Assembly (NCBI GenBank): GCA_008694505.1
Contig: VZDJ01000034.1
Coordinates: 2,681,557-2,745,556 of the forward strand
DNA from: Cyanoderma ruficeps
Taxonomy: Eukaryota > Chordata > Aves > Passeriformes > Timaliidae
Reading direction: 5' to 3'
DNA: 64,000 bases
Part shown: one piece after another, positions 22,401-34,300 of the stretch
Position numbering within the stretch: the first letter of the stretch is position 1
How the letters are laid out: each line of letters opens with the position of its first letter
Translations under genes and position numbers: made by a program
The notes under the pieces: model-generated
Database searches by the model: none
Told to the model about the DNA's origin: nothing
What the model saw: only the letters and a program-made list of their open reading frames with translations

Positions 22401-24291
22401 TACCTGACAGAGGTCAACAGTTTTAACACCTGACTCCAGCCCAGGCTGAGTAGGACTTAAACAAACAGCACTTGTCAGTGAGTCAAGAGCTGGACACTGC
22501 CACCAACCTCTGACCAGAAGGAAACATTTTCCCCAAAGTCAGAACTAGTATGAGCTTCTCTCCCTTAATCCTGAATGACATCAGTGGTCTGAAATGGGAA
22601 CCTACCCACAGGTACAGAGGTCTTGGACCTCCACCCACACTCTGGCTGTAATCATCACTAACTTGTCTTAAATGAGAATTCTCATGGAAAAACAGCAACC
22701 AAGAAAACAAAATAATCAACAGAACTCCCACACAGCTTCCAAGTCCAGAGGAATAAAACATAACAAACCCCAACACAGAACAGGTAAAAGGGTGAGACTG
22801 TCATTGCACCAGTGACACCATGCACAACACTTTGATTAAGCCATTGACAAATCTGCTTTAGGGCAGAGAAATTTGGAAACATCAGGCAATCAAACTGTGA
22901 AGTCTGTGAAAGAATGTGATTAATGCAAAAATGTGATGAAACTAATGTGCTTGGCTCCAGAATTTCATGGCACACCCCATATTGGAACCAAATCTGATGG
23001 CTTCTTGGCGAGCGGTGCCCCTCTGTGTTCCCCGAACACGGTTATCTGTGTCCTCTTTGTTTTCTAGGTCTGATCAGAATCCAAAGCTTTTATTGTAGCT
23101 ACATTTCTAAGGATGTGTTTCCCAGGATATGTACCCATAAACAGAGACGTGTACATGCATATATACTCTGAATAATTGTGCAGAATTTCACTTTTCCCTC
23201 CTGAGATATAAAAGAGCCAAGTGTTATTAAATTTACGGCGAGTTCGTTGTAGTTTTCACATAATTTTCTTGATGCACTGCAGATTTTTTAACAGCCTGCT
23301 GCTTCCTTTCCTGTTTAATGTTAAGGTACTTGTCCAGTCTCAGCAACACCAACATCCTGGATTTCTGTCTAAGTTAATCAGCCCCAGGGGCAAATGTGTC
23401 ATTTTCTCTATCCTCCTCTGCCCTCCAGCTTCGTGTGGAAAAGGAATACATGGGCCTGCACAGTTCAGGATGCAACAAAGGACTGCAAACTCAGATTACC
23501 AACGCTGCAGTCAGCACCAGGCTGATCCTTCACGGATGGCAGAGACACAGGATGCACTCCGTGGCTGACACCTCCAATTACAAGAGGCTGGGCATAACAC
23601 CGGCATCCAGGCAGGGGCAGGGGGCAGGGACAGAAGCAGACCTGGTACCAAACTCACATTTGGTATTGCGGCTTTTGCAGTTAATTTTCTCTGGGTTATA
23701 GACCCGCTTTGTGTCTAATTTTTCTTTCATTGCAAAAAGATGTTTGTGTGCACATTGGAATGTGCTCTCCAGGGCAAGACACACAATGTAACTGTGATGC
23801 AAAGGAAAATATTATACACAAGGCAGATGCAGAGGGGTTCAAAGAGCTGCCTGTCTGAGGGCAAAGCTCCCCATCACTCTGCACACCTAAGCAGCCTTCT
23901 CAGGCTGCATAGTTCACAATGTAGGAAATGATCAACTCAAAATGCTCAGTTCCATGGGGCCACCTGTAAGCTACAGCAACCCTTGTGGCCTGACAATGAC
24001 CACCCAAACTGGGACAGCCCTCGGGGGAATGCAGGTGCCTACAAACAGCCCTAGAACATGTAAGAACACTGGCACAATTTTCCCCGGTGTGCAGAGGAGA
24101 CCTCTTTGGGGACAGTCTGGGCAGCCTTCATACCATGCATATCCCAGAAGTGTTTTATATTGGAAAGAAAGTGTGTGCAGATGCAAGATGAGTTGGATGG
24201 ACAAATGACTGCTTCACAGGATGGTTGTTGGCTGTGAGACACTTGACTCTAAATGTACAGCAAAGAATCAAAACCAGCTCTAGATACTCAC
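19461..24291 (-). other. CAMTA1: CAMTA1 intron between the two CG-1 exons, second part
   Basis: Intron sequence up to the donor of the central CG-1 exon. No coding signal, RNA gene or transposon was recognised. Open frames are short and scattered on both strands. Confidence 0.6.
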
Positions 24292-24445
24292 ACATCGGTT
24301 TGAGCTGCCCGATGAGTTCCTCTTTTGTCCACTTTGCCCATTCCTTCTTGTCGGTGTTTATTGAGCACAGGATGGGGCCGCACGGTTTCCCGCAGTCCTC
24401 GATGGCCGGGACGTTCAGGTAGTGCACCAACACAATGTCTGGGTT
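24292..24445 (-). CDS. CAMTA1: CAMTA1 coding exon, central CG-1 domain
   Basis: This 154-bp exon encodes about 51 residues from the CG-1 DNA-binding domain, beginning NPDIVLVHYLNVP and ending KEELIGQLKPM. It contains the conserved LVHYLNVP stretch and a cysteine-containing loop (EDCGKPCGP). The acceptor reads ctgcag and the exon starts in phase 0. The donor is T|GTGAGT, leaving one base of a codon that the next exon completes as Phe. CG-1 in plants and animals binds a CGCG-type DNA core; that role comes from the family, not from this sequence. Its downstream neighbour, 9.6 kb away, carries the end of the same domain. The exon encoding the first half of CG-1 should lie upstream beyond 64000. 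Confidence 0.96.
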
Positions 24446-25064
24446 CTGCAGGGACAGCACAGCAAGAGTCATGTTGCTGGGGGCAGCACTCTGCATTTAA
24501 CTTCCTGATTAAAACTGTGACAGCAAGCATCATGATCAGACCACAGATTGTACAGGATTTCCCCAAGATAAGAGCTGTTCTTTAAAAGAGTTGGCAGTTT
24601 GCACATGGCTTCCCACATCCTGAGGGCCCTCTGCTTGCAACTCTCCTGTTCCACTGGTATGCTCAGCATGAACCTCTTTTCCAGCCCTTACAACACCAAA
24701 TACTTGTAATAGGCCTGTGAACACCACTAACAACAAACACCAGGTGATATGCCTTGGTTTAAGGGACTTTTTGTTCGTTTGAGACAATGCTTCCATCAGT
24801 TCTGGTCCCCATCAGTCTTTTTTGAATATACAGAAAGTCACCTGAGAACATCAGGAACAGCCACACTCTCCATGCAGTGACAGAAAGCAGGGCAGAAGAG
24901 CTGAGGAGGCCCACAAAGAATATTACAGAGCCCCCTAAACATGGGCTCTTTACAGACAAGCCTATAATTCCTTGTCTTTTGAAGATGTTTGCAAACTGCA
25001 GAAGGCTGGGACTGGAAAAACCCTTTGCAGGACAGCTGCAGGAGGACAGAGTCATGCTGGCTCC
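24446..25064 (-). other. CAMTA1: Start of the long upstream CAMTA1 intron
   Basis: Intron sequence immediately upstream of the central CG-1 exon. It shows a pyrimidine-rich acceptor region but nothing else that I can identify. Confidence 0.6.
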
Positions 25065-25305
25065 CACAGGCTGATCCCGCAGTTGACCCCACAGCTGATC
25101 CTGCAGGCTGACCCCGCAGCTGACCCCACAGCTGATCAATTGTGCAGGCTGACCCCGCAGCTGACCCCACAGCTGATCCTGCAGGCTGACCCCACAGCNG
25201 ACCCCGCAGCTGACCCCACAGCTGACCCCACAGCTGATCCTGCAGGCTGACCCCACAGCTGACCCCACAGCTGATCTTGCAGGCTGATCCCGCAGCTGAT
25301 CCCGC
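25065..25305. repeat. 12-bp/37-bp minisatellite (CAGCTGACCCCA units)
   Basis: The array is built from the 12-mer CAGCTGACCCCA and the variants CAGCTGATCCTG and CAGGCTGACCCCG. They are mostly grouped as a 37-bp higher-order unit (one 13-mer followed by two 12-mers), with one unit expanded by extra 12-mers and one carrying a short ATTG insert. About six higher-order units are present. There is an N at 25199. Each 12-mer presents a CAGCTG E-box (also a PvuII site). Shadow peptides in other frames (PAGSAVGS-like) are artefacts of the repeat. Confidence 0.95.
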
Positions 25306-28300
25306 TCCCCTCTCCCTTCCCGCGGGGCTGCGGGGGGAGGACCCTGCTCTGACGCACTGCGGTGCCGTCCCACCGACACCTGGAGCAGGAGCCGAGCTCT
25401 GTGTTACCACCGTGCGAGTAAATGAATCATCTTAACAACAGCAGCAGCAGCAACTCCGCCAGTTCCCCAACAGCGTCCCAGGGAGATTGTTCAATAGATA
25501 ATAACAAGATTGAGGAGATGATTTCTCTCCCTTAAGTCATTTACTCCTAAGTTCGCAAACTTTAATGACTGCTTTGGAATTATTTATAAAAATAAATAGG
25601 ATAATGGTGTAATTAAAACTCTAATGTTTCATTAATGCTGTTAGAGCCCTGTTCCGAGGGGGAGCAGGAACACAACCCATCATCCGCTCGCACGGGCTGT
25701 GCTGATGGGAGCACTTGTCTATGAAACCGGGGGAGAGCTGGAGCAGGACACCTTCACCAAGGAGACCTGGGGAGGGAACCTGTGATGGGCAAAGCACAGC
25801 ACTGAAGCCCAGCGTGCTGCAGCTGCCCCCAGAGCAGCCCGGGGCAGGGGCAGGGTGGCACTCAGCACTGCTGGGTGCAGGGTGACTGTGACCCTCTCGT
25901 GCACACAGGGAGCATCCAGCACATTTTTAAGAACACTGGGGGCTGGTCATGTCTCCCAGCTCCTCCAGGCTGGCGAAGAAGGTGCTGGCAGTGGGGAGGC
26001 CACTGGTACCCATGTACAGCAACACGAAAAGCAGAGCAGCCCCGCAGAGCATCACCTCAGCAACCAGACACATCCCTCTGTCTGGAGGAGAGGCTCTTTT
26101 ATGTTAGGAAAATATGCAAGCAGGAACTTGCATTTCCCCCTCCATGGATAGAACTGCAAGCAGGGGATTCTCAGTGAAGATTCTGTGAGAAAACAATATC
26201 AAATTCTTGCAGCCAGTGCTAAAAGAGTTGTACTGCAGAGAGAAGAGGCAAAGAAACCTTGTAAGGAACAGCTAACAATTTATTTCAGAGCTGTTTGGGG
26301 AAGTGCTAAAGCAAAGAAAACTGTTGGCTCTTCTATTCCCAAGATTCTTCTGGGACAAACAACTGGATCTTTTGTGTTCAGCTGTGTTCAAAATCTTCCT
26401 TTTCACAGGGCACATCTGCCCCAGACAGAGACAGCCAGGGGACACAGAAAACCATCACAACCTCTCGTTCTACAAAGGGGAGGTCTGAAACATCACAGTT
26501 CTCGTGCATAATTCAAAAGAGGTTCAGATAGTAAAAATGATTACCCATACACCCAAATAGTCTCCATCAGCTAATTTAACATAATTAGTGATCTAGATGA
26601 TGAAGTAATAAAAAGTAATATGCTTCAGAGATTTCATATAAATACACCTCTTGCTCCCAGGGAAGTTTCAAAGAAGGGAGCAAGGACACAGCACTGGGTG
26701 ATGTGGCAGTTCTGCAGGTGCTTCCACCTTCCTCTCAGGTAAGCTGTTTTTCACAGCCTGGCAGTGCTGATTTGTCATCCAGCAGGTCAGGATTATGGGG
26801 CTTCCTGGCTCCAGTGCAGCACAAGCAAGTGGACCTCAGCACTGGACTGGCACTGGAATTTATACTTTTAATATATAAAAGTATATAATATAAACACAAA
26901 TGAAACAGGTTTTTTCCGTATGCCTACACCTAAAAGTTGATCTCAGATTGACAAATCTCATGAATGCCAATCTACTTGGTGAATTGAAATGTTTTGACAC
27001 AAATGAAGAGAATACGTATGTTTTGGAAAACTCATAATTAGTAGCAAATTAGTATTTGTGATGACCTACCAGGAGAGCAAGAGATGTGAAAGACCAAAAG
27101 AAAAAATACAAATGTAATTTCCACACAGGAAAGGTGTCAGGACAGTGGACACACCAGGGCAGAAACCCTTCACTGGGGTGGGAGGGGGGAACAAGGGGAG
27201 CCCTGCACTGGGCTGCAGATGGCTCTGGAAACATTCCTGCTGCAAATCTGCCCATCATTGCAGTGCCTGCAGCCTCAGCAGTCACTCTGCTTCCCCCACA
27301 CAGAAGTTGAAGGTGCTGCCATCTGTCCCTGACCTGGACAAGGCTCCTTGTCTTCTCCTGCCTCCTCAGTGTGGGAGAGGAACTCCCTCCACTGCTGCTG
27401 GGGGGTGAGCAGGAGAGGCTGCAACATGCAACAAGTGGTTAAACACAAAAAGTCGTTGGTTTTGATGAAGAAAAATGCAGCTGCAACATCTGTCTGACTC
27501 TTGTTTGAAGCTTCATCAGCACTAAGTGGTCAATAAATCNACTGGCATGGCGTTACATTTCTTCCATGGCTCAACCATTAATCTAATGCCAGTTCTCATG
27601 AAAAATGAAGGAGAAAAACTATGTGATGGTGAAAGTGTACACATTACCCACAAGGTGATAGTGGCACGTAATGGTGCTGCAGCCCTCCATCCCAGTGGCT
27701 GGAGTAGCCTGGCAGCCTCCTCTGCTGCCCACCACACACCATGGAAATTACCTGACCAAAACAGGGACTGTTTGTTCCACCAGCCTGCTCCATGTGGGGG
27801 TTTTTCACAGGAGCAGAAAAACACCAAACTGGAGCAGTTTTGGTAGGTGTGGGGGGCATGGGCAGCCTGCAAAGGGCTGACCAATGCTGGGGTGAAGGAA
27901 TGGTCAGTTCCTTCCAAGCTCCACAATGGCTCAGCCACAGGGGAAACTCTCATTTCAGCAACCACCTTTTGCTTCTTCTTCACTTCCCAGAGTCAGTCCC
28001 CTCCGAGGGGAAGGCTCCCTTCTCAGGGAGAATAATCACAAACCCCCTCTGCCTTACCAAAGCATGCTAGTTCGGTTCTCTTCTATTTCTTTTTCTTTTA
28101 AAAGCAAAAATCAAAAGCCATTTCTGGCCAGCTCCCAGCTGCTCTTCAGTTGCTCAGCCAAGGCAATCAGCTCAAGGCAAAATCTCACTGGCAGGGGCTC
28201 CCAAATCACCGATGACCACAGCTGAAGGTAATTTTCTTTGGAAAAATACCTCTGAACTGAAAGTTTTACATATGCACTCCCTGCTGGAAGGATGAAACAA

Positions 28301-31300
28301 AGTAAAGGTGATGAGCATCAGTGAATTTAATCTCAGCCAAGGAATTACCCCCAAATGCAGCCACTTGCCCCTGGCTGGCACTGGACATTGTGTCAGTTCT
28401 GTTGTGTCAAACCTGTGAAGCCCCACGCGTGGTGAAGGCAGCCTGCTCCAGCTCTAATGGCTACACCACGAAGCAGAAGGGTAGGAGGAGTGGAGCATCA
28501 CAGTGGGATGCACAGGCAGCTCCTGTGCCCCCCTCCCTCCCTGTTCACCCCCAAAATTATAACAGCTTTTTCTTGTTTGGTAGCTATTCATTCACAGGGT
28601 TTACTTTGTATTTCTCAAACAATCCAAAAGGCTGAAAAGGAAATCTCAGCTTTCTGGGAAGATAATTCACAGCCATTGCTGTGGGGTGACAGGATTAATA
28701 TCTGACAGATTATCACCCCCCCCCAAAAAAAGATAATATAAAGAAGTCCCATAAAATAATATAAAGAGGTTTCTGTCTTTTTGAGGGGCTTCCATTACAT
28801 GATGCTTCAGTACCCACAGGTAACTCAGGGACAGCTACTGGGAGTGCCTGTGTTATCATCTGTATGTTATCTAAAAATCAAACCAGTGAATGAAACTATT
28901 CCCAGACACATGAATGTCAGAATCTTCTACTATTTATAGCAGTGTCTTTCTGGATGGTTTCCTCTGGATTTTCAAGGTTTTGAGAGCAGAGGCTGAGATA
29001 CCTGAAGAAAAAGGCACAAATATATAACAGACACTGAAGTAATGGAATTTCTTCAGAGACCAAATACTAGCTTTCGGGAAGATTATTGGTTTGAATCCCA
29101 GCAATTTCTTTATCCTTGAACTAATTTCTAATTGAGGTCATGCTATGGAAGGCAACCTGGTGGCTGATGCCTTGGAATATATTAATCTTCCACACTAACT
29201 GTGAAAACAAAAAAAAAATCCACTGCCTTTGAGCACACAGCCTACTGCCTTAATTTATCTAGAGCTGGGCATGTTTAATTAGGGAGAACGAGACAATTAC
29301 CAGAGACATTGCACGGCCCTGGCACCCGAGCTGAAGCACTGGAGCACGGGGAAGAGAGTGAGACCCCAGAGCCAGACACAAAAGCTGTTGTGCTGCAGAG
29401 CAGGATTCCTTCTGCTGGGAAATCCCTTTTAGCTAGCACAGCACCTTGAATTAACCTTGTCCCCTATGGCTCCAGCTGACAGAAGAGCTGCTGGAACTTC
29501 TGGCCCTTCAATAGCTTCCTCAGGAAGAGAAGATGTTTGGAGTCAGCCAGGCAGAGAGACATTGGTGCGTGTGTGGTTTTAATTGCAGTTCAATCAGCAT
29601 CCTGACACACGCTCACTCTGGAACTCGTGCCAGTTGTCACTTGCCTGGCTACAGGAGCTTTGGGTCCCCTCTGGGGGTTGGCCATCCCCACCATCCTCAC
29701 CATCACCACATCCCACCATGGCTGGGGTCTCAAGATTTATACCCTATGGATACAATGCTGGTCTGGAAAGGTCAGCCGGCTCACAACTCCAACACAGGAG
29801 TCATTTTCCCAGTTTTTCAGCCCAAATTCTTTTGAGGTTTTTGGTTTGTTAAGTTCAAGAATTTTTGAGACAAGAGACTGGCTGCAGGACAATACAGCTT
29901 CACGTACTGCAAATACTGAAAGGCTTGGCATGCAAAAAATAATGTTGAGATTATGAGATTTCCTGCAATTGTTTTAAAGAGAATCAAGATTTCATCTGGC
30001 TGTATACTTTATAATGTGTTCCCCAGTTCCCCTTCAATACCTTGGTAAGGGCACAGCACACAGAGCAGGCAGCATTTAAGTAGTGTGAGCAGCAAAGTAA
30101 GAGTCTTAATATAGAACAAATACCAAACACTCACTAAATACATCATCAAATGTGATACATTTGAAGTTATTTTCTATAGCAAGAGCTGCCTCTAAATACT
30201 CCTGAGGATCATGTTTACTTAACGTACACTTTGAAAGACACAGAGAAATAACATGCAGTAATTCCTGGCCTCCAAAGTTCCAAAAGAAATTGATTTCTGA
30301 GATGTTTTTTTATCTTTCACAGCAATACCTCTAGTGCTAGTAAAAGGTGTAACAGGAAGATGATGCTACACAACCAGAAACAAGCAGCAAAATAAAACCA
30401 AAGGCACTTCTCTTTCTCACACAGGTATTATTCTTCCGGACAATGGAAATTTCTTTTCATCTGTGTCACCTCTCCCAGCTGGAAGCTTTAACTTCCACAG
30501 GCAGCTGACAGGGACAAGATAATTCTGCCACGAGCTGGGACTGCATTTGTTTATCGAGGAACGTGCAGGGAGCTTTGCTGCTGGCACAGAGGTCCCAGGG
30601 ACAGAGATGCAGCAGGGAAGTCTCCTGTCCTGCTTACTGCCCCAGAGAACCATGAAAGTGGTACCATGGGATGGTCTGAGGACACCCAAGTCTGTGGCAC
30701 CCAAACACTTTGTGGTGTTGGTACAGCCCAGCATGCAGGGCATCAACAGCAGCACATCCCTCAGCACAGCCTGGCTCCCACCCACATCTCCAAAGGGTTT
30801 TCTCTGGGAACCAGGATGGGCTCCAGGCTGCCACCCACACAACAAAGCTCTTTTTCAAGCCCATGGTTTTTACTGTCTGTCTGGATTCTTGAAAGACCAG
30901 CCTGAGATTTTCATAGCTTTGAGCTGTCAGTCAGAGGAGGTGCCAGGGCAGCTGTGTGACTCAGTTAATAGCCTTCCACAGCTATGCCATTGCTTGTAGA
31001 AAAACACAACCATGATTAAAACATGCAGAGAAAACTTAGAGAAAGCAACCTGGCCTAGTTCAGCTTGCTCAGGGATACTCCTTCTTAACAACCCTGCACA
31101 GGAAAAGTGTGAAACAGCAGCAACAGCTGCCTTTAACCCAGCTGCTGCATGCAGCACTGAGTGCCTCTACAGGGAGACAGATTTGCCATGGAAATCACCA
31201 AGGCATCTCCTCCTCCTCCCTGTCACTTGCTCTCTGCAGTTTTACAATTCATTTTGCAAAAGCCTTGAGGATTTTCAAACAATAGCGCTGAGGGCAAAGC

Positions 31301-34300
31301 AAAGGTTTCTTTGGGTTTGAACTCCTCTGAGATACTCTTCCTGACAAATGAGGCTTATTATAGCACACACATCTCTTGCTATAGGGAGTATATTTTGCTA
31401 CTCCAGCTCTCCACCTTTGAAGACTTACTTTGCACAGTGCCTCTATGTTTTCCTGTGTTAAACCCGTGCACTGCAACCATTTCCAGAGTATTGGAATTTC
31501 TTCTGCAAGGAAAGTAGCGCAGAGGAGAACATCAAAGCCACATGGTATTTCAGTGTCCTACACCTGAATTGGGCTTTTCATTTTCAAAGCATCTTGGAAA
31601 ATTCGCTGTTACAGCCCAATTTGTACATCGGGATTACTCGATTTAACAGCAAACCACAGCTCTTTATAGGGTAACACAAGGCAAAGACTTGATGGCCAAT
31701 AAAGCACCAGTGAGGAACCTCCCAGCCACCAAAACTGCAGATGTGGAGCAGTTCTGCCCTGCAGCTCCACAAATACTTTGAAATCATGTTATGCTGCCCA
31801 TGCACACACGGGCAAAGTCCCAACAAATCACACACGAATGTAAATATTGAGGTACTGCATATGCTGTATCAGTGCTGCTCTCTTTGCAGGCTGCTGCTCT
31901 GTAAAGATTTGCTGCTGCATTTGGACTATTTTTCCCCACAAGTGTGAGCCAGAGATCCCTCAGCTGACATTTGTGAGGACTCTTTATTTTTTTTTTTCAT
32001 TCTGAAGTACAGAATCTCTTCTCCCTCTTTCTGTTTTTATTGCAACCTTTACATGGGAATTCTGTCATTGCATTTCAAACGAGCTCAGGCACTGCTCAGC
32101 TCAGAACACTTCCAACCCCATCACCGGCCAGAAAATGCCAGCATTATAAATCATGCCCCAAGTGGCTTCTGCCCTTTCCCAGCTCACCCAAGCCAGAGAT
32201 ACAATAATAGTTGGTCTGAAATAAGAAGAAATTTTAATTTCAAAGCTCCACTGACATTCACCAAGTGCTTTCAAAGTTTCTATCAACAGAATGCGGTGCT
32301 TCCAATTCTGGCTGGAATGAAGATGGTGCAAGTTTTTCTCTCAAGCTGATGGCCTAGTTTGCCTCAATAACACCATTATCTGTTAAATATTAATGCATTT
32401 CTGTGAATTAAGAGCAGTTCTACGGGCACCTGCAGATGCATCACTTCTTACTTTTTTAATTGGTATTGTTGTAGGTGGACCAAGTAATAGAAAGCTGACA
32501 TTTCCAAATACCAAACAAGAAAAGCCCAGGAGAATGTACTGAGAGCTTGTGATAAGCTTTTCCTACAGAGACATGCTGTCCTTCAGCACTGCTCCTAAAG
32601 CTTCATCAAGCTCCAAACTACTTTTGTACATATAAAAATGATTTAAAATCATTTGGAAGAGGATTGCCCCTCACACCCCGTGTACACTCCCCACAGCAGC
32701 TGCACGATGGACTGAGGATGTGTCCAAGAGTTGGCACAAGGCAGCAGAGCAGCACCTCGGCACTTCACAGGGTGCCACAGACTCCCAGCCCCACACATCC
32801 CATGTGCCCAGCAGGAAGGGAGCTCTCTGCAGTGCTGGAAGGTGACAGCAGCTCCAGCAGCATCCCGGGGGCTGGGGCTGTGCTCACAGTGCTCACCAGC
32901 CCTGACCCCTTTCCCCACAGCTGACCCAGTGCAGGGGCAGGGGGCTCCAGGTGCCTGGAAAGGAGGCACGTGTGAACCCGATGCCTGCCTGAAGGAACAG
33001 CAGATAAATGCTATTTAATGTTCCACGCAGCCTATACAGCATGTGGTAAACCAACAAGTCCTTTTTATTTCCATTCTTTGCTCTTGCTCCGAGGGCTCTA
33101 TCATTTATAGCTTCTTTAAATTCGTTACTTTTGATATCAGTGACTGGTAATACGATTCCCGGAGGAATAACATCAATAACCTTCAAAACACTTTCATAAT
33201 GTTGCCTTTGATAGTCTTGCAACACGTTTGTTCCTATGGCAAAACCCTGATGACACTGCTATACAGCACACAGGTTGTTCACTGAAGGTTTTCTTGTGCC
33301 TGGATAACCCTTCCAGACAGGAGTAACAGCAGTGCCAGGGAATCCAAGGTTCTCCTTTTGGAGTCCAATTTTACTTCTACATTGCATGTGAGGGTTCACA
33401 AAGCGGAGGGTCCAAACAGAAGATGCATAAAAGCTAAACAACACGGGGCTGTGCTCGGCAGAAGAGATGGGCAGGCACCAGGGACACCCCAAACTGCCGC
33501 GTCAAGGACATGCCCCCCTCCATTCCCCCTACAGCTGCTGGCTGTGACTCATTAGCCAGGCTGCCCTGAAAGGGATCCACAGCAGCCAGCTGGGAACTGA
33601 GGCAGCACTTTAAATCGGAAACATCAAATCCTAAAGCAAAAAAAGGTGTATCAGATTTGATTTTTTTCTGAACTGCAATAAAAAGATTACTAGATAACCT
33701 CCTTTCTTCTTCACTACCACTCAGAAGTCTCCTGCAAACAGTAGGATTAATGAACAGGGATTCTCATCTTGGCACTCCTGCTGTAGGCTGGGACAGTCCA
33801 GCTCTCTGCACCTCCTCCACATACACTTTGAGACTCCTATATGGATGCCTTGGAATCTAAAAAGGAAATGACCCCCAACAGTGCTGCTGCGAGGCTCAGA
33901 GAGGCTTCTCTGACCTGCTGGTAAGAGTGGAATCATCCCCTTATCAGACCTTTCCAAGGACTCTGACTCCTTTCTGGCTGTGTAGGCATTCTCTTGGGGA
34001 GGTCTGACAAATGGATTTTGTTTCTCTGTTTCACTATGTCAGAGCAAGCACAGAAGCCCTCCCAGGGTGGACAAACCGCTCTGGTTAGGGCCAGCACAAC
34101 TCTGAACTCAAGGGAGGGGCACACATTCCTTCATGGCTTCCTTTTTACCCCAAATCAGGTCTCTCTTTCACACACTAAGAGCAAAGAATGGTAAATTGGA
34201 GAGTGAGCCCATCCTGCCTCAAACTGCCAAGTCAAAGCAAGCGACCTGGTTGCTAAGGGAGATGTTTTCAGGGATGAGCAGGAGTTGCTACAGCCCAGCT

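Larger units (their letters stand above)
8488..24445 (-). other. CAMTA1: CAMTA1 gene, internal part (five exons, four complete introns)
   Basis: CAMTA1 is a nuclear, calcium/calmodulin-responsive transcription factor abundant in brain. The family order is CG-1 DNA-binding domain, transactivation region, TIG/IPT domain, ankyrin repeats, IQ motifs. Five exons in this order are readable on the minus strand and join in frame into one continuous translation from the second half of CG-1 to the end of TIG. Introns are 9576, 2286, 1040 and 643 bp. The upstream intron (beyond 24445) is at least 39.5 kb and the downstream one at least 8.5 kb inside this window. I looked for the preceding CG-1 exon and the following exon after TIG and found neither. 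I chose CAMTA1 over its paralogue CAMTA2 because the peptide text of the large exon matches vertebrate CAMTA1 as I remember it. This is strong, but no alignment was run. Confidence 0.97.

Noticed and set aside
25065..25305. Possible CRISPR-like array
   Set aside because: The units are contiguous with no unique spacers, and the host is a vertebrate.
24759..25410. Gly/Gln/Ser-rich repeat proteins of about 200 codons on the minus strand
   Set aside because: They are translations of the 12-bp minisatellite. The 37-bp higher-order unit and the N would break any real frame.
27522..27983. 153-codon minus-strand frame
   Set aside because: It includes an N, has no domain, and has Trp/His-rich random composition; overlapping plus frames are equally open.
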